This document shows, piece after piece, positions 1-8,801 of a stretch of 64,000 nt of DNA. Position 1 is the stretch's first letter. Each line of letters begins with the position of its first letter. Below the pieces are notes generated by a model that saw only the letters and a program-made list of their open reading frames with translations, searched no databases and was not told where the DNA came from. Origin of the DNA: Nostoc linckia NIES-25 (GTDB lineage Bacteria; Cyanobacteriota; Cyanobacteriia; Cyanobacteriales; Nostocaceae); the NCBI RefSeq assembly GCF_002368035.1, contig NZ_AP018222.1, positions 620,001 to 684,000 on the forward strand, in the 5' to 3' direction. Position numbers and translations under genes: made by a program.

Positions 1-824
1 ACGTCACTAAGATTTCAGAAAATTCTTTAAGCCTGGTTAAATTATTATTACCAGCATCACAATTTTGAGTTCTGTATCACTTTTAAACGGTAGAATAAGA
101 TTTCAATCTTCCTAACTCTGCTAATTCGGCACTATCAAAAATTCAGGTTAAGTTAGCGTCATTATCAAAATTTGCTGTTACACCAAGATACTTTACATAT
201 CTACAAATTATTTAGGGATAAACTGATGAGTGAAACTTTTCAAGACCTCAAAAGTTAAGGATGAATTTTTGCATCTTTCCCTAACTGAAAATCTTCTGTC
301 TCATAGTCTGTAACGCTCAAAAAATCAAAAGCTTTTGTGTAATTCTCATTTTTCAGCTAAAACTTTGGCTGAGTGCTTCTGGGAAAACTGACTCTGCAAA
401 TAAGTAAATTTAGGAAATTTTGTTTTGCAGATGAAAGGGGGACAGAAGATTTTGATGACTCGCTCAATGTAAGTGAGGACTTTGAGAGAGTTTGAGCGTT
501 CTTCTTGATTTTATCAACCTGTTGTCGGCGTCAAAAATATAAAAAAGGCGATTCTAGCGCATCGCAGTTGCCTTTTTCTTCCCCCTTAATTGATTATAAA
601 CAATTATGGAAAATGATGTTGGCTACTATGAACAATATCTGTAACATTTTGAATCTTTTGTAAAAGTTTGTAGTCACCAGCTGAGTGCTTGAAATCGAGG
701 GATAAATCTCTCATTAAGAGCCTTGCAAAATTAATCAAACAGATAGTAGTTCGCCAAAGAAAGGAATTCGGCCGGGTAATGAGTTGGCATTTGAAGTATT
801 TATAAATACCAAAGGTGTAATGTT
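1..824. other. AT-rich upstream region without a convincing gene
   Basis: I see no supported coding sequence here. Around 542-577 an A-rich run and GGC are followed by GCC and a T-rich run (imperfect stem, then CTTTTTCTTCC), which could be a terminator for something further upstream. Around 460-505 the text (ACTCGCTCA ... GAGAGAGTTTGAGC) resembles a stretch downstream of the first precursor-peptide gene at about 5875-5915. This segment may therefore be left over from a duplication of that unit. The stretch just before 825 should hold the promoter of the export operon, but I cannot define it. Confidence 0.4.
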
Positions 825-2486
825 GTGAGTTTGTCAGGCCCTGAAGAAAACTATTTTGGGAATAGGTTTAATGAACCATTACCAGAGCAACTCCATCTAG
901 TTGAAGCTAACGAGTTTCTCCCCCGTATCAGCAAGTGGACAAGCATCGGTGCGGGAGTTTTGCTGGCTACTTTTGTAGTAGGGGTGACTTTGACATCTGT
1001 TTTGAATTACAACGTTACGGTCAAAGTTCCTGCAAGTATTCGACCGGTGGGAGAACTCCGGGTTGTTCAGTCTGCTATGAGTGGAAGCGTTCAAAACATT
1101 AATGTTCAGGAAAATCAAGTGGTGACTCAGGGGGAAGCTATTGCGACTATTGATAATTCCCACCTTCAGACTCAAAAGAGTCAACTAGAAAGTAGTATTA
1201 GGCAAACTCAATTGCAACTGATTCAAATTGATGCTCAACTGCGTGAAAATGAGATTCAGATTGCGGCGCAGATAAGTTTAAATAATCGCTCGATTATAGC
1301 TGCACAAGCCCAATTATATGGTACGCAACGCAACTATGAGGATCGGCAAGTTATAGCTACAGCGGAAATGGCACAAGCACAAGCAATCCTAACTTTCGCC
1401 AAGGCGCAACAAGAGCGATCGCAACAACAAAAACTCTTCACCGCAGCTTTAGAAGAAGCCTCAGCCGCTTTAACTTTAGCTAAAGTTCAACGCGATCGCT
1501 TGCAGCGAGAAAAAGTTTTAACGGCCACCGTACAAGAAGCGGAAGCGGCTTTAACTTTAGCCAAGGTGCAACGCGATCGCTTGCAGCCAGTAGTAGCATC
1601 AGGGGCTATTTCTCAAAATCTATTTGAGGAAAAAGAACAAGCAATTATATCTGCCGAGGCGAAACTAGAACAAGCTAAAGCTAATGCTAAAAATCTCCAG
1701 GAGGAAAAAGAACAAGCGGTTAAAACGGCTCAAGCCAAGCTAGAACAAGTTAAAGACAGCGCCAAAAATATTTTAGAGGAAAAAGAACAAGCCTTGAAGG
1801 TCGCCGAAACAAACCTAAAAAAGGCTAAAACCGCCATTAATCCTACTAATGCTGGTGTAACCGTTGCATCTGAACAGATTAAGCAGGAACAAGCCAGAGG
1901 TGAGGCTACCTTAGCTGCTTTGAAAAAAGAACGAGAAACTTTACTCCAACAGCACCTCGAACTTCAAAAGGAAATCGATCGCACCACTAAAGAACTGCAA
2001 CAGATTAAAACCGACCTCGATCGAAGTATAGTGCGATCGCCAATTACCGGAACACTGCTGCAATTGAATCTTCGCAACCCAGGACAGGTAGTGCAACCAA
2101 GCGAAGCCATTGCTCAGATTGCTCCTCTCAATGCACCTTTATTAATTAAAGCTCGCGTACCAGCTCAAGACATTGACAAGGTAAAACCAGGACAACAAGT
2201 TAAAATGCAGGTTTCTGCTTGTCCCTATCCAGACTACGGTACCCTTAACGGCAGCGTCAAAACAATTGCCCCAGACGCCCTACCACTCGTCAAAAATAAT
2301 GCAAATCCAAGTTTAGCCCAAATAGTTGCCTACGAAGTAACTATTGAACCACAAACTCCATATCTTGGTAGCGATCGTAAATGTTATCTCAAATCTGGCA
2401 TGGAAGGTAGATCTGATATTATTTCCCGCCAAGAAACTGTACTTCAATTCATTCTCAGAAAAGCCAGATTTATTACGGAATTTTGA
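825..2486 (+). CDS. HlyD-family membrane fusion (adaptor) protein of a peptide exporter
   Basis: Periplasmic adaptor expected to join an inner-membrane ABC exporter to an outer-membrane channel. The cytoplasmic N-terminus is short, followed by one membrane segment (about residues 38-60). A lipoyl-like half motif (VQNINVQENQVVTQGEAIATID, shortened here to its core GEAIATID) lies near residue 105. A long Gln/Glu/Lys/Ala coiled coil spans about 115-400, then the second barrel half (RSPITGTLLQLNLRNPGQVV) and a beta domain ending in the usual FILRKAR tail. The hairpin contains an internal duplication: LTLAKVQRDRLQ occurs twice. The start is GTG at 825, because the nearby ATG at 820 is out of frame. 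The 553 aa length is typical. The partner exporter gene begins 190 bp downstream, so the two very likely act together on the double-glycine precursors that follow. Confidence 0.9.
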   Translation: MSLSGPEENYFGNRFNEPLPEQLHLVEANEFLPRISKWTSIGAGVLLATFVVGVTLTSVLNYNVTVKVPASIRPVGELRVVQSAMSGSVQNINVQENQVVTQGEAIATIDNSHLQTQKSQLESSIRQTQLQLIQIDAQLRENEIQIAAQISLNNRSIIAAQAQLYGTQRNYEDRQVIATAEMAQAQAILTFAKAQQERSQQQKLFTAALEEASAALTLAKVQRDRLQREKVLTATVQEAEAALTLAKVQRDRLQPVVASGAISQNLFEEKEQAIISAEAKLEQAKANAKNLQEEKEQAVKTAQAKLEQVKDSAKNILEEKEQALKVAETNLKKAKTAINPTNAGVTVASEQIKQEQARGEATLAALKKERETLLQQHLELQKEIDRTTKELQQIKTDLDRSIVRSPITGTLLQLNLRNPGQVVQPSEAIAQIAPLNAPLLIKARVPAQDIDKVKPGQQVKMQVSACPYPDYGTLNGSVKTIAPDALPLVKNNANPSLAQIVAYEVTIEPQTPYLGSDRKCYLKSGMEGRSDIISRQETVLQFILRKARFITEF

Positions 2487-2676
2487 ATTTAGGAGTCAGG
2501 AGTCAGGAGTCAGAATTCAGAATGAATAATATTTTTAGACTCAGGCTTAATAAATTGAATAAAAATATTTCCTCCTGCCTCCTGCCTTCTGCCCGGTCAC
2601 TGAGCGTAGTCGTTCGCGCAGCGTCTCGTAGAGAAGTGCTGCCTTCTTTTGTAATTACGAATTAATAAAGGTTAAC
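2487..2676. repeat. dispersed-repeat spacer between adaptor and exporter genes
   Basis: The spacer starts with direct GGAGTCA repeats (AGGAGTCAGGAGTCAGGAGTC) and holds a GTCACTGAGCGTAGTCG / CGCAGCGTCTCGTAGAGAAG segment, a type of dispersed sequence seen widely in cyanobacterial intergenic DNA. Relatives of the GGAGTCAGAATTCA type recur near 17200, 17340 and 26850. I see no gene. The ATG at 2677 follows AATAAAGGTTAAC, which offers a weak Shine-Dalgarno site. Confidence 0.6.
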
Positions 2677-4845
2677 ATGTTTAATCTATTCAAACTCGGT
2701 AAAAATTACGAGTGTGTTTTACAGTTGAGTGAAGAAGACTGTGGGGCAGCTTGTCTAGCTGCAATTTGCAAACATTATGGACGTTTTTTAAGCATCAATC
2801 GCAGTCGAGATGCAGTTGGAACTGGACAGTTAGGAACAACTTTGTTGGGTTTAAAACGTGGGTCTGAGGCTTTAGGTTTTAATGCTAGAGCAGTTAAAGC
2901 TGCACCTGCGATCGTAGATAGAATTAAAGAAATACAACTACCAGCAATTATCCATTGGCAGGGTCACCACTGGGTTATTTTATACGACCAGCAAGGAAAG
3001 AATTATGCGATCGCAGATCCAGCAGTAGGTATCCGTTATGTCAGCCGAGAAGAGTTGACAACAGCTTGGAATGGGGTAATGTTATTAGTCGAACCAGATC
3101 CAGAGCGGTTTTTTGGGCAGCCCCAAGAAGAAACAAAAGGTGGTTTAGTACGCTTTTTTCATCGGATATTACCTTATCGTGGGTTGTTGACTCAGGTTTT
3201 AGCGCTCAATATTGTCCTGGGTCTATTAGCTTTAGGTACTCCGGTTTTAATCCAACTACTCACAGATGATGTCCTTGTACGCGGCGATACCCAGTTACTT
3301 ACTGTTGTCGTCTGTGCCGTTGTAGTTATGAGCTTATTCAGCAGTTGTCTGCAAGTATTACAAAGTACGATGATTGCTCATTTTGGTCAACGACTACAAT
3401 TAGGCTTAGTTTTAGAGTTTGCCCGAAAAATTCTTCAGTTACCCTTAAATTATTACGAAGCCCGCCGCAGTGGTGAAATCACTAGCCGACTGAGAGATAT
3501 CAATGAAATCAACCAGTTGGTATCGCAGATTGTGATTCTTTTACCCAGCCAGTTTTTTATTGCAGTTATATCTTTCTGCTTGATGCTGTTTTATAGCTGG
3601 AAACTGACACTAGCGGTTATTTTGTTTGCAGCGTTAATGACTTTATCTACCCTACCTTTTTTACCTATACTTCAACAAAAAACGCGCAATTTGTTGGTTT
3701 TGGGAGCGGAAAATCAAGGCGTTTTAGTAGAAACTTTTAAGGGAGCGCAGGTAATCAAAACTACAAACGCTGCACCACAATTTTGGGATGAATTCCAAAG
3801 CCGTTTTGGTCGCCTTGCAAATTTGACTTTCAGCACCATCCAAATCGGAATTATCAACGGTACAATTGCTAAACTTTTGGCTACTCTCGGCGGTGTGATT
3901 TTACTTGGGCTAGGAAGTATTTTAGTAATTCAAGGAGAATTGAGCATCGGTCAAATGCTGGCTTTTAACGCATTGCAGGTGAATGTTCTCAATTTAATTG
4001 ACTCTTTAATTCACTTTGTGGATGAATACTTTCGCTCTCAAACAGCAGTCTCTCGCTTGTTAGAAGTTATCGATGCTACGCCGGAAGTAGTTGGAGGCAG
4101 TCAAAAGCCAGTTGTTCAAATCGCTGGGGATGCAGATATTCGCTGTTCTCATCTGCAATTTCACCACACTGGAAGAGTTGATTTATTAGAGGATTTTTCT
4201 CTCAAGCTTCCTGGGGGAAAAGTAACTGCTTTAATTGGTAGATCGGGCTGTGGTAAAAGTACTTTAGCGAAAGTGATTGCAGGTTTATATCAGCCAAACT
4301 CTGGCAATATTCGCATTGGCTTCTATAACATTCAAGACCTTTCCTTGGATTGTTTGCGACAACAAGTAGTTTATGTGCCCCAAGAGCCTCATTTCTGGAG
4401 TCGGTCGATTTTGGAAAACTTCCGTTTAGGAACGCCTTACATTTCCTTTGAGGAAATTGTCAAAGCTTGCCATATTGCAGATGCAGACGAGTTTATCAGT
4501 CAACTTCCAAATCAGTATCAAACTGTTTTGGGGGAATTTGGGGCGAATCTCTCTGGCGGACAAAGACAAAGATTAGCGATCGCTAGAGGTATTCTTACTA
4601 ATCCACCCGTACTCATTTTGGACGAAGCAACCGCCGGACTCGATCCACTCAGCGAATCTCACGTACTAGACCGACTCTTGGAATACCGACAAGGCAAAAC
4701 CACAATTTTAATCACCCATCGTCCCAGCGTAGTTAATCGAGCCGACTGGATTGTACTGTTAGATAAAGGTCAGGTGCAAATACAAGGCACACTTGAAACT
4801 TTTCTCTCTCAGCAAGGAGAGCATTTAAAGTTTTTATCACTGTAA
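2677..4845 (+). CDS. Peptidase-C39-containing ABC exporter (PCAT) for double-glycine peptides
   Basis: Combined protease and exporter that cuts leader peptides after a double glycine and exports the core using ATP. The N-terminal C39 protease carries SEEDCGAAC with the probable nucleophile Cys22, GHHWVILY with the catalytic His near 97, and ADPAVG supplying Asp. A six-helix ABC domain spans about 165-440. The nucleotide-binding domain has Walker A GRSGCGKST (about 519-527), signature LSGGQRQRLA (about 627), Walker B VLILDEATAGLD and switch His in ILITHRPS. All catalytic residues are present, so it should be active. At 722 aa it is a full-length PCAT. It follows the HlyD gene and precedes genes whose N-termini end in AGG, the expected substrate leaders. 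Classification is secure; the substrate link is inferred from context. Confidence 0.93.
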   Translation: MFNLFKLGKNYECVLQLSEEDCGAACLAAICKHYGRFLSINRSRDAVGTGQLGTTLLGLKRGSEALGFNARAVKAAPAIVDRIKEIQLPAIIHWQGHHWVILYDQQGKNYAIADPAVGIRYVSREELTTAWNGVMLLVEPDPERFFGQPQEETKGGLVRFFHRILPYRGLLTQVLALNIVLGLLALGTPVLIQLLTDDVLVRGDTQLLTVVVCAVVVMSLFSSCLQVLQSTMIAHFGQRLQLGLVLEFARKILQLPLNYYEARRSGEITSRLRDINEINQLVSQIVILLPSQFFIAVISFCLMLFYSWKLTLAVILFAALMTLSTLPFLPILQQKTRNLLVLGAENQGVLVETFKGAQVIKTTNAAPQFWDEFQSRFGRLANLTFSTIQIGIINGTIAKLLATLGGVILLGLGSILVIQGELSIGQMLAFNALQVNVLNLIDSLIHFVDEYFRSQTAVSRLLEVIDATPEVVGGSQKPVVQIAGDADIRCSHLQFHHTGRVDLLEDFSLKLPGGKVTALIGRSGCGKSTLAKVIAGLYQPNSGNIRIGFYNIQDLSLDCLRQQVVYVPQEPHFWSRSILENFRLGTPYISFEEIVKACHIADADEFISQLPNQYQTVLGEFGANLSGGQRQRLAIARGILTNPPVLILDEATAGLDPLSESHVLDRLLEYRQGKTTILITHRPSVVNRADWIVLLDKGQVQIQGTLETFLSQQGEHLKFLSL

Positions 4846-4872
4846 AAAAATAGCCTCTGAGCAAATAAAACT

Positions 4873-5202
4873 ATGTCTGAAAATATCAAATCCGGCAATT
4901 CTCAGTACTTCAAAGATTTGTCACCAAAAGAACAAGAAACCTTAATTGCTGGGCAGATTGCAAATATGCCAAGTGAAGGTAATTTTTTACTCCAGCAAAC
5001 TAAAATCGAAACTACAGCAAACAACACATTAATAAGTGCAAATGGTGATATTTCTTCACAAAATACTAAATATCTTTCATCACAAATTACTTTAGCGTCT
5101 TCTATAAACCTAAACCTGGCAATACCAAATTTTAGCTCATTGCATAATCTAATCAATAACTCTATTGTAAATATTCTTAATAAAATATTTGCAAATAAAT
5201 AA
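4873..5202 (+). CDS. Small Ser/Asn-rich protein with a degenerate double-glycine-like leader
   Basis: 109 aa protein starting 27 bp after the exporter stop, so probably co-transcribed with it. Residues about 12-28 (YFKDLSPKEQETLIAGQ) match the leader pattern of the two downstream precursors (VDLSTEQQQLLAGGQ), but with a single AG. The remainder is Ser/Asn/Ile/Thr-rich, has no cysteine, and ends in hydrophobic, Asn-rich repeats (INLNLAIPNF, LHNLINNSIVNILNKIF) that could form an amphipathic helix. It may be an exported peptide, an immunity partner or a decoy leader. I do not recognise a family. Base use is AT-rich like the surrounding spacer. Confidence 0.6.
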   Translation: MSENIKSGNSQYFKDLSPKEQETLIAGQIANMPSEGNFLLQQTKIETTANNTLISANGDISSQNTKYLSSQITLASSINLNLAIPNFSSLHNLINNSIVNILNKIFANK

Positions 5203-5440
5203 ATTATTCATTGAAAAACATTTTTGATTTTATAATTTTGTGTAAAGTTAAAAATGTTTTTATTTTTAAATATAAAAACAAAATTGATTTACTTTTTTGG
5301 CGATTTTACCGATTATTTTATAATTACAATTTCATGAACCAATGGTGGTAAATTTGTAGCTAAAATTTCTAACTTTAGATTAGTTTTATATCTATATATA
5401 TAATTAATAATAAAAATCTAGGCCATTGAGGTCTAAATAA

Positions 5441-5451
5441 GTAAGTGAGGT
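5441..5451 (+). promoter_or_regulatory. Strong ribosome binding site of precursor 1
   Basis: GTAAGTGAGGT lies 9 nt before the ATG at 5461. The same block (GTAAGGGAGGT) precedes the other two double-glycine precursors (6206-6216 and 9182-9192) at nearly the same spacing. This conservation fixes the three starts and suggests shared, strong translation initiation. Confidence 0.75.
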
Positions 5452-5460
5452 AAATAATTT

Positions 5461-5685
5461 ATGTCAACTCAAATAATCTCTGATTTGCTTGTGGATCTAT
5501 CCACAGAGCAACAACAGCTTCTTGCTGGGGGACAACATGAACAAGAAGGATTAGATGGCCAGCAATCAGAGAATAATCAATCAGATAGTGAAAATCCTTC
5601 TTCTGGTTGTCAAGGCTTTTTATCATTTCCTTCTCCTGGGAACCAATACCTGATCAGAGGTACTGCTACCGTCAGAAGAATTTGA
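5461..5685 (+). CDS. Double-glycine precursor peptide 1 (bacteriocin-like)
   Basis: 74 aa. Leader: residues 1-24 end in STEQQQLLAGG, with Gly23-Gly24 as the expected C39 cut site. The 50-residue core begins with a Gln/Glu/Asn/Ser-rich acidic linker (about 25-50), contains one cysteine, and ends with a hydrophobic-to-basic tail (SFPSPGNQYLIRGTATVRRI). That tail shares the spaced pattern FP..G..Y...G.A..RR with precursor 2. A strong ribosome binding site lies upstream. Many cyanobacteria carry such precursors beside C39 exporters, and they are usually annotated as putative bacteriocins. No tailoring enzyme gene is visible nearby, so the product may be exported unmodified. Activity is unknown. 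Confidence 0.8.
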   Translation: MSTQIISDLLVDLSTEQQQLLAGGQHEQEGLDGQQSENNQSDSENPSSGCQGFLSFPSPGNQYLIRGTATVRRI

Positions 5686-6205
5686 TTTTAATTAGTGGAA
5701 GAAGTAGAAGCTCAGAGGATATTTTAAAAGTAGGGGCTGAGGTACCCAAAACTTCATATATGCCATTATTCTCCTTAAAAATGAAGACTTTAAGAAGGCT
5801 ACTTTCCTCTTGGAAAGCAGAGCTAGAGGCGATATTGATACAAGGGTAGATTTTACAAATATCCTCTTACATAACTCGCTCACAATAAATAAAATGAGAG
5901 AGTTTGAGCCATGTACTATATTCTCTAAATGCATGAAATAAAAGGATTAGAGTTAGTCAAGATAGATGTACTTTTACATCTATCTTTTTCTTTGCAATTC
6001 AATAAATTAAATTAAAAATTAGGTTTGACTGACAACAGTGAAACCCCAAAAATCTTAATACGCTTATATTTTGCTTTTCAATCTAATCTAGATATTATTA
6101 ATCTATAACTTTAGGATAATTAAATTTTAAAAAAAGCAATCTATAAAGAAAAGTATGGTGATTGACACTTATGTTTAAAGCACATAGGTGTACGCGCCTA
6201 CATTT
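5686..6205. other. Spacer after precursor 1, with a segment duplicated after precursor 2
   Basis: I see no supported gene. At about 5892-5952 the text GAGAGAGTTTGAGCCATGTA ... TCTCTAAATGCAT ... ATTAGAG resembles 6536-6596 after precursor 2 (GAGAGAGGTTTAGGCGG ... CCTCTAAAGGCAT ... ACTAGAG). A precursor-plus-3'-region unit therefore seems to have been duplicated. A short hairpin (AGATGTACTTTTACATCT, about 5963-5980) followed by T-rich sequence could end transcription of precursor 1. Confidence 0.5.
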
Positions 6206-6216
6206 GTAAGGGAGGT
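6206..6216 (+). promoter_or_regulatory. Strong ribosome binding site of precursor 2
   Basis: GTAAGGGAGGT sits 8 nt before the ATG at 6225 and is essentially identical to the sites of the other two precursors. Confidence 0.75.
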
Positions 6217-6224
6217 CATTAATC

Positions 6225-6419
6225 ATGTTGAATCAAGTTATCCAATCTGATTTACTTGTGGATTTATCTACAGAAGAACAACAGCTTCTGGCTGGGGGAC
6301 AAAGAAATAGAAACCTAGACATAGACTTGCAAAAAGGTTATTTCTACTTGTTCCCTAGAGGTGAAGACTTCTACTACGAAGGTAGAGCCAGAAGGAGAAC
6401 GCTAGGAGATAATGACTAA
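6225..6419 (+). CDS. Double-glycine precursor peptide 2 (bacteriocin-like)
   Basis: 64 aa. The leader (residues 1-25, VDLSTEEQQLLAGG at its end) is almost the same as in precursor 1. The 39-residue core is highly basic and aromatic, with no cysteine. It contains YFYLFPRGEDFYYEGRARRR, which shares the FP..G..Y...G.A..RR spacing with the end of precursor 1. Near-identical leaders with diverging cores are the usual sign of a precursor family exported by one broadly acting PCAT. The gene lies 540 bp after precursor 1 on the same strand and has the same strong ribosome binding site. Molecular target and activity cannot be read from the sequence. Confidence 0.8.
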   Translation: MLNQVIQSDLLVDLSTEEQQLLAGGQRNRNLDIDLQKGYFYLFPRGEDFYYEGRARRRTLGDND

Positions 6420-6798
6420 CCTGGCTTATAGTCAGTGTCAGTCTGTCAAATCTAACTACTAACTAGTCTTGTAGTTTAAACTTTGCAATTAGTAGAGAAG
6501 AAGCAAACTCACATATGCTGAAGGTAAATCAGGGTTTGAGAGAGGTTTAGGCGGTCTACTATGTCCTCTAAAGGCATTAAATCAATAGACTAGAGATAAC
6601 AAAGGTAGAAATTAAGGATAGCACTTACTTTTTTGTTTCTCTTTCTTCATCTATGTGCAAATACTTTTCACTACTTGACTAGCAAGTTTTTGATTGTGTA
6701 ACTCAATTATGCAGCTTTAATTTAGCACCCATTAAGGTATTTTGCCAGTATGGGTGCTTACTTATTTATAAATTAATATGGTTCAGTTAAGTAAAATG

Positions 6799-6874
6799 TA
6801 GGGTGCGTTGTCGTGCAGCGCAACGCACCATCAAAAATTTAAGGTGCGTTAGCCTACGGCATAACACACCCTAC
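6799..6874. repeat. REP-like palindrome, GTAGGGTGCGTT family
   Basis: Starts GTAGGGTGCGTTG and ends in CATAACACACCCTAC, with an inner palindrome (GTGCGTTG ... CAACGCAC). Related copies in this window lie at about 13615-13650, 20390-20474, 32559-32594 and 41376-41485. It is a non-coding dispersed repeat of the kind common in Nostocales. Confidence 0.8.
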
Positions 6875-6911
6875 TGGTCTGGCAAGCCTAAAAAGGTGCA
6901 TTAGTAAACTC

Positions 6912-6963
6912 TTGTGGGGTGGGCATCCTGCCCGCCCGGACGGGTGAGGACACCCATCCCACA
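6912..6963. repeat. GC-rich hairpin, TGTGGGGTGGGC family
   Basis: TTGTGGGGTGGGCATCCTGC on the left pairs with GGACACCCATCCCACAA on the right. This is a solo copy of the core found inside the two 122-bp MITE-like elements at 24101-24222 and 44170-44291. It could also serve as a transcription end for the convergent genes on either side. Confidence 0.65.
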
Positions 6964-7049
6964 ATAAAATTTATTGCAACATTTTAGTCTTGCCACGCTA
7001 CTACACAAAATTTGTGATTCTGAACATTTTGGGAGTGTCTGGCGACAAA

Positions 7050-7976
7050 TTATGCTTCTAATTTTGCCGAGTCTATTAACTGCGATCGCTCCCGAATCCA
7101 ATCTTGTAAAATCGGGTTAACTAACTCTGGTGCTTCATCTTGGGGACAATGCCCCACTCCTTCTAAAGGAATAAATTTTTGTACTTGCTCAAAGTTAGCT
7201 AATTCTCTACCTAATTCAATCGGTTCCCAAGGATCGGCTGCTCCCCACAAAATAATTGCCGGACAAGGTAACAACGGTAAAAGGTCTTCTGGTAAAGGCC
7301 CTGTGGAATAAGAAGTAAATGCCAGAAACACAGCCACGGCACCAGGATCGCTGGCTGGCGAAGTCAGAATATCTACCAATTCATCTGTAACTACTTCTGC
7401 ATTGGCATAAGCTTTGAGTAGAATTTTCCGTACTGTTTTCGGTTTGGCGACTTGATTGAAAAAGAACTCACCAACTGGTTTAATAGATAACACCCGTTGC
7501 AGTAAAGGCGCTCCTGCACGACGAATCCAGGGTAAAGTTGCCCGTTTGCGATCGTGCAACAACCGTAGAGAACAGTTGAGCAAAGCAACTCCCAAAGCAA
7601 TATCTGGCTGACTCACCGCTGCTTGCATGGCTACAATACAGCCAATGGAATTTCCCACTAAAAAAGCTGGTTCACCTACTATTTCGCGACAAAAATCTGC
7701 TACTTGCTGTCCCCAGGTTTCTAAGGTGTAGGCAATTTTTTCACCGGGTTCGGGTTTGGCTGAACCACCAAAACCAATCAAATCAATAGCATAAACACGG
7801 CAATTCTCTGCTAATACAGGAATATTTTTTCGCCAGTGCCACCAAGAAGCCCCAAATCCATGCACCAGAACAACAGCCGGCCCGGTGGTTCCTTGGGTTT
7901 GATAGCAGATAGTAAAACCTTGCCAAATCCAGGTTTTTGTAGACGTAAGCGCTGTTTTTGAACTTGAGGTTGTCAT
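7050..7976 (-). CDS. Alpha/beta-fold hydrolase
   Basis: 308 aa soluble hydrolase. It shows the oxyanion motif VLVHGFGASWWHW (about 35-47), nucleophile elbow GNSIG (near 110), catalytic Asp in WGAADPWEP (about 245) and catalytic His in GVGHCPQDEAP (about 275). No signal peptide is visible. The family is widespread in cyanobacteria, often annotated as an esterase or haloalkane-dehalogenase-like protein. The substrate is not deducible. It is transcribed against the precursor genes, so it is probably not part of the peptide-export operon, although a role in resistance cannot be excluded. Its 5' side abuts the IS630 remnant, whose end is about 45 bp from the ATG, so the native promoter may have been replaced. 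Confidence 0.88.
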   Translation of the reverse strand: MTTSSSKTALTSTKTWIWQGFTICYQTQGTTGPAVVLVHGFGASWWHWRKNIPVLAENCRVYAIDLIGFGGSAKPEPGEKIAYTLETWGQQVADFCREIVGEPAFLVGNSIGCIVAMQAAVSQPDIALGVALLNCSLRLLHDRKRATLPWIRRAGAPLLQRVLSIKPVGEFFFNQVAKPKTVRKILLKAYANAEVVTDELVDILTSPASDPGAVAVFLAFTSYSTGPLPEDLLPLLPCPAIILWGAADPWEPIELGRELANFEQVQKFIPLEGVGHCPQDEAPELVNPILQDWIRERSQLIDSAKLEA

Positions 7977-8017
7977 AGGGAATTTGATGAACGCAATGGT
8001 ATAAGATTTTCAGCTGT

Positions 8018-8286
8018 AAGTAAGTCGTGGAGAAAATTTATAAGTATGTAACAAATAGTTAAGCAGAAGAGTTAGAGTTAAATCTTACACGCTGTGTACT
8101 GTAGTTCCCCTTTTCTGCTCTTGTTTGAATTCCATCAATGACAGCATAAGCAAGGTCTAACTCATCCTCAAAAGTTTTCGCGGCTAATTCATCTTTTTTG
8201 AGGTGTTGCCACTCCAATTCAATTGGATTCATTTCTGAACAATATTTAGGTAAAAAGAAGATGTACAAACCCATATCTTCCCACTT
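8018..8286 (-). mobile_element. 3' remnant of an IS630-type insertion sequence
   Basis: Contains the last about 75 codons of an IS630-type transposase plus its terminal repeat (TAAGTAAGTCGTGGAGAAA, at about 8018-8036). It closely matches the right end of the longer element at 9940-11114, but in the opposite orientation. The left part of the element is missing: transposase sequence begins abruptly inside a parA gene, creating the chimeric reading frame at 8059-8799. It is therefore a relic and cannot move by itself. Confidence 0.8.
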
Positions 8287-8799
8287 TGACCTTGCTGCTT
8301 TCTCAAAACCAACAGTTCGCCGGATCATCGACTGAAATACGGGGATGCCTCCATTCAACAAATCCTGACGCAGTGTTTTACCTTCCTTACTGGGATAGGG
8401 AGGAACAATAGTCAGCAAGCAACGATAGTTGGCCTCACCCAAATCTTTCACCATCAAGAGCATTGGCTCAAGGCTTACGATGTCCGGTTTTGTGGGCAAT
8501 ATGAGAAGGTCGCACCCCTTGGCTAATTCCTTTAAATCATCCGAGTCTGGTCTAGCTGGGGTATCGATGACCACAAACTGAGCATCGGCAATTACTTTAA
8601 GGGCTTGGCGTTCATCCACAGTAGGGAAAGGGAATGATCCGCGTTTTGACCAAGCCAAGGCAGTACGGTTCTGGTCGCCATCAACAAGAACTGTTTTACC
8701 TAATTCGCTAAAGAAAGTAGCAAGATGCACTGCTGTAGTGCTTTTTCCGACTCCTCCCTTGTACCCTGTGATAGTAACAATTTTCTTAGGACTGTCCAT
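8059..8799 (-). pseudogene. Chimeric ORF: truncated ParA ATPase fused to the IS630 transposase C-terminus
   Basis: 246 aa. Residues 1 to about 170 are a ParA/Soj-type partition ATPase: deviant Walker A KGGVGKST, VDGDQN, VVIDTPAR and DLLILPTKPD, ending at VGFEKAARS where a normal ParA would continue for some 30-40 residues. From about residue 171 (KWEDMGLYIFFLPKYC) the frame continues directly into the catalytic tail of an IS630 transposase, including the DDE glutamate (NPIELEWQHLKKDEL). The same tail is at 10845-11072. The reading frame is uninterrupted, so a hybrid protein could be made. It lacks the C-terminal helices of ParA and the catalytic aspartates of the transposase. No parB is visible. 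The parA part resembles plasmid-type genes and may be a trace of plasmid integration. Confidence 0.82.
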
Positions 8800-8801
8800 A
8801 C

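Larger units (their letters stand above)
6420..7049. other. Spacer holding the duplicated 3' segment and palindromic repeats
   Basis: I see no gene. 6536-6596 is the second copy of the segment described after precursor 1. 6799-6874 is a REP-like palindrome and 6912-6963 a GC-rich hairpin, both listed separately. The stretch 6964-7049 is the tail of the convergent hydrolase gene region. Confidence 0.6.

Noticed and set aside
897..1184. Reverse-strand frame of 95 codons inside the HlyD gene
   Set aside because: Lies entirely within the strongly supported HlyD gene, has no family motif, and is explained by codon bias of the real gene.
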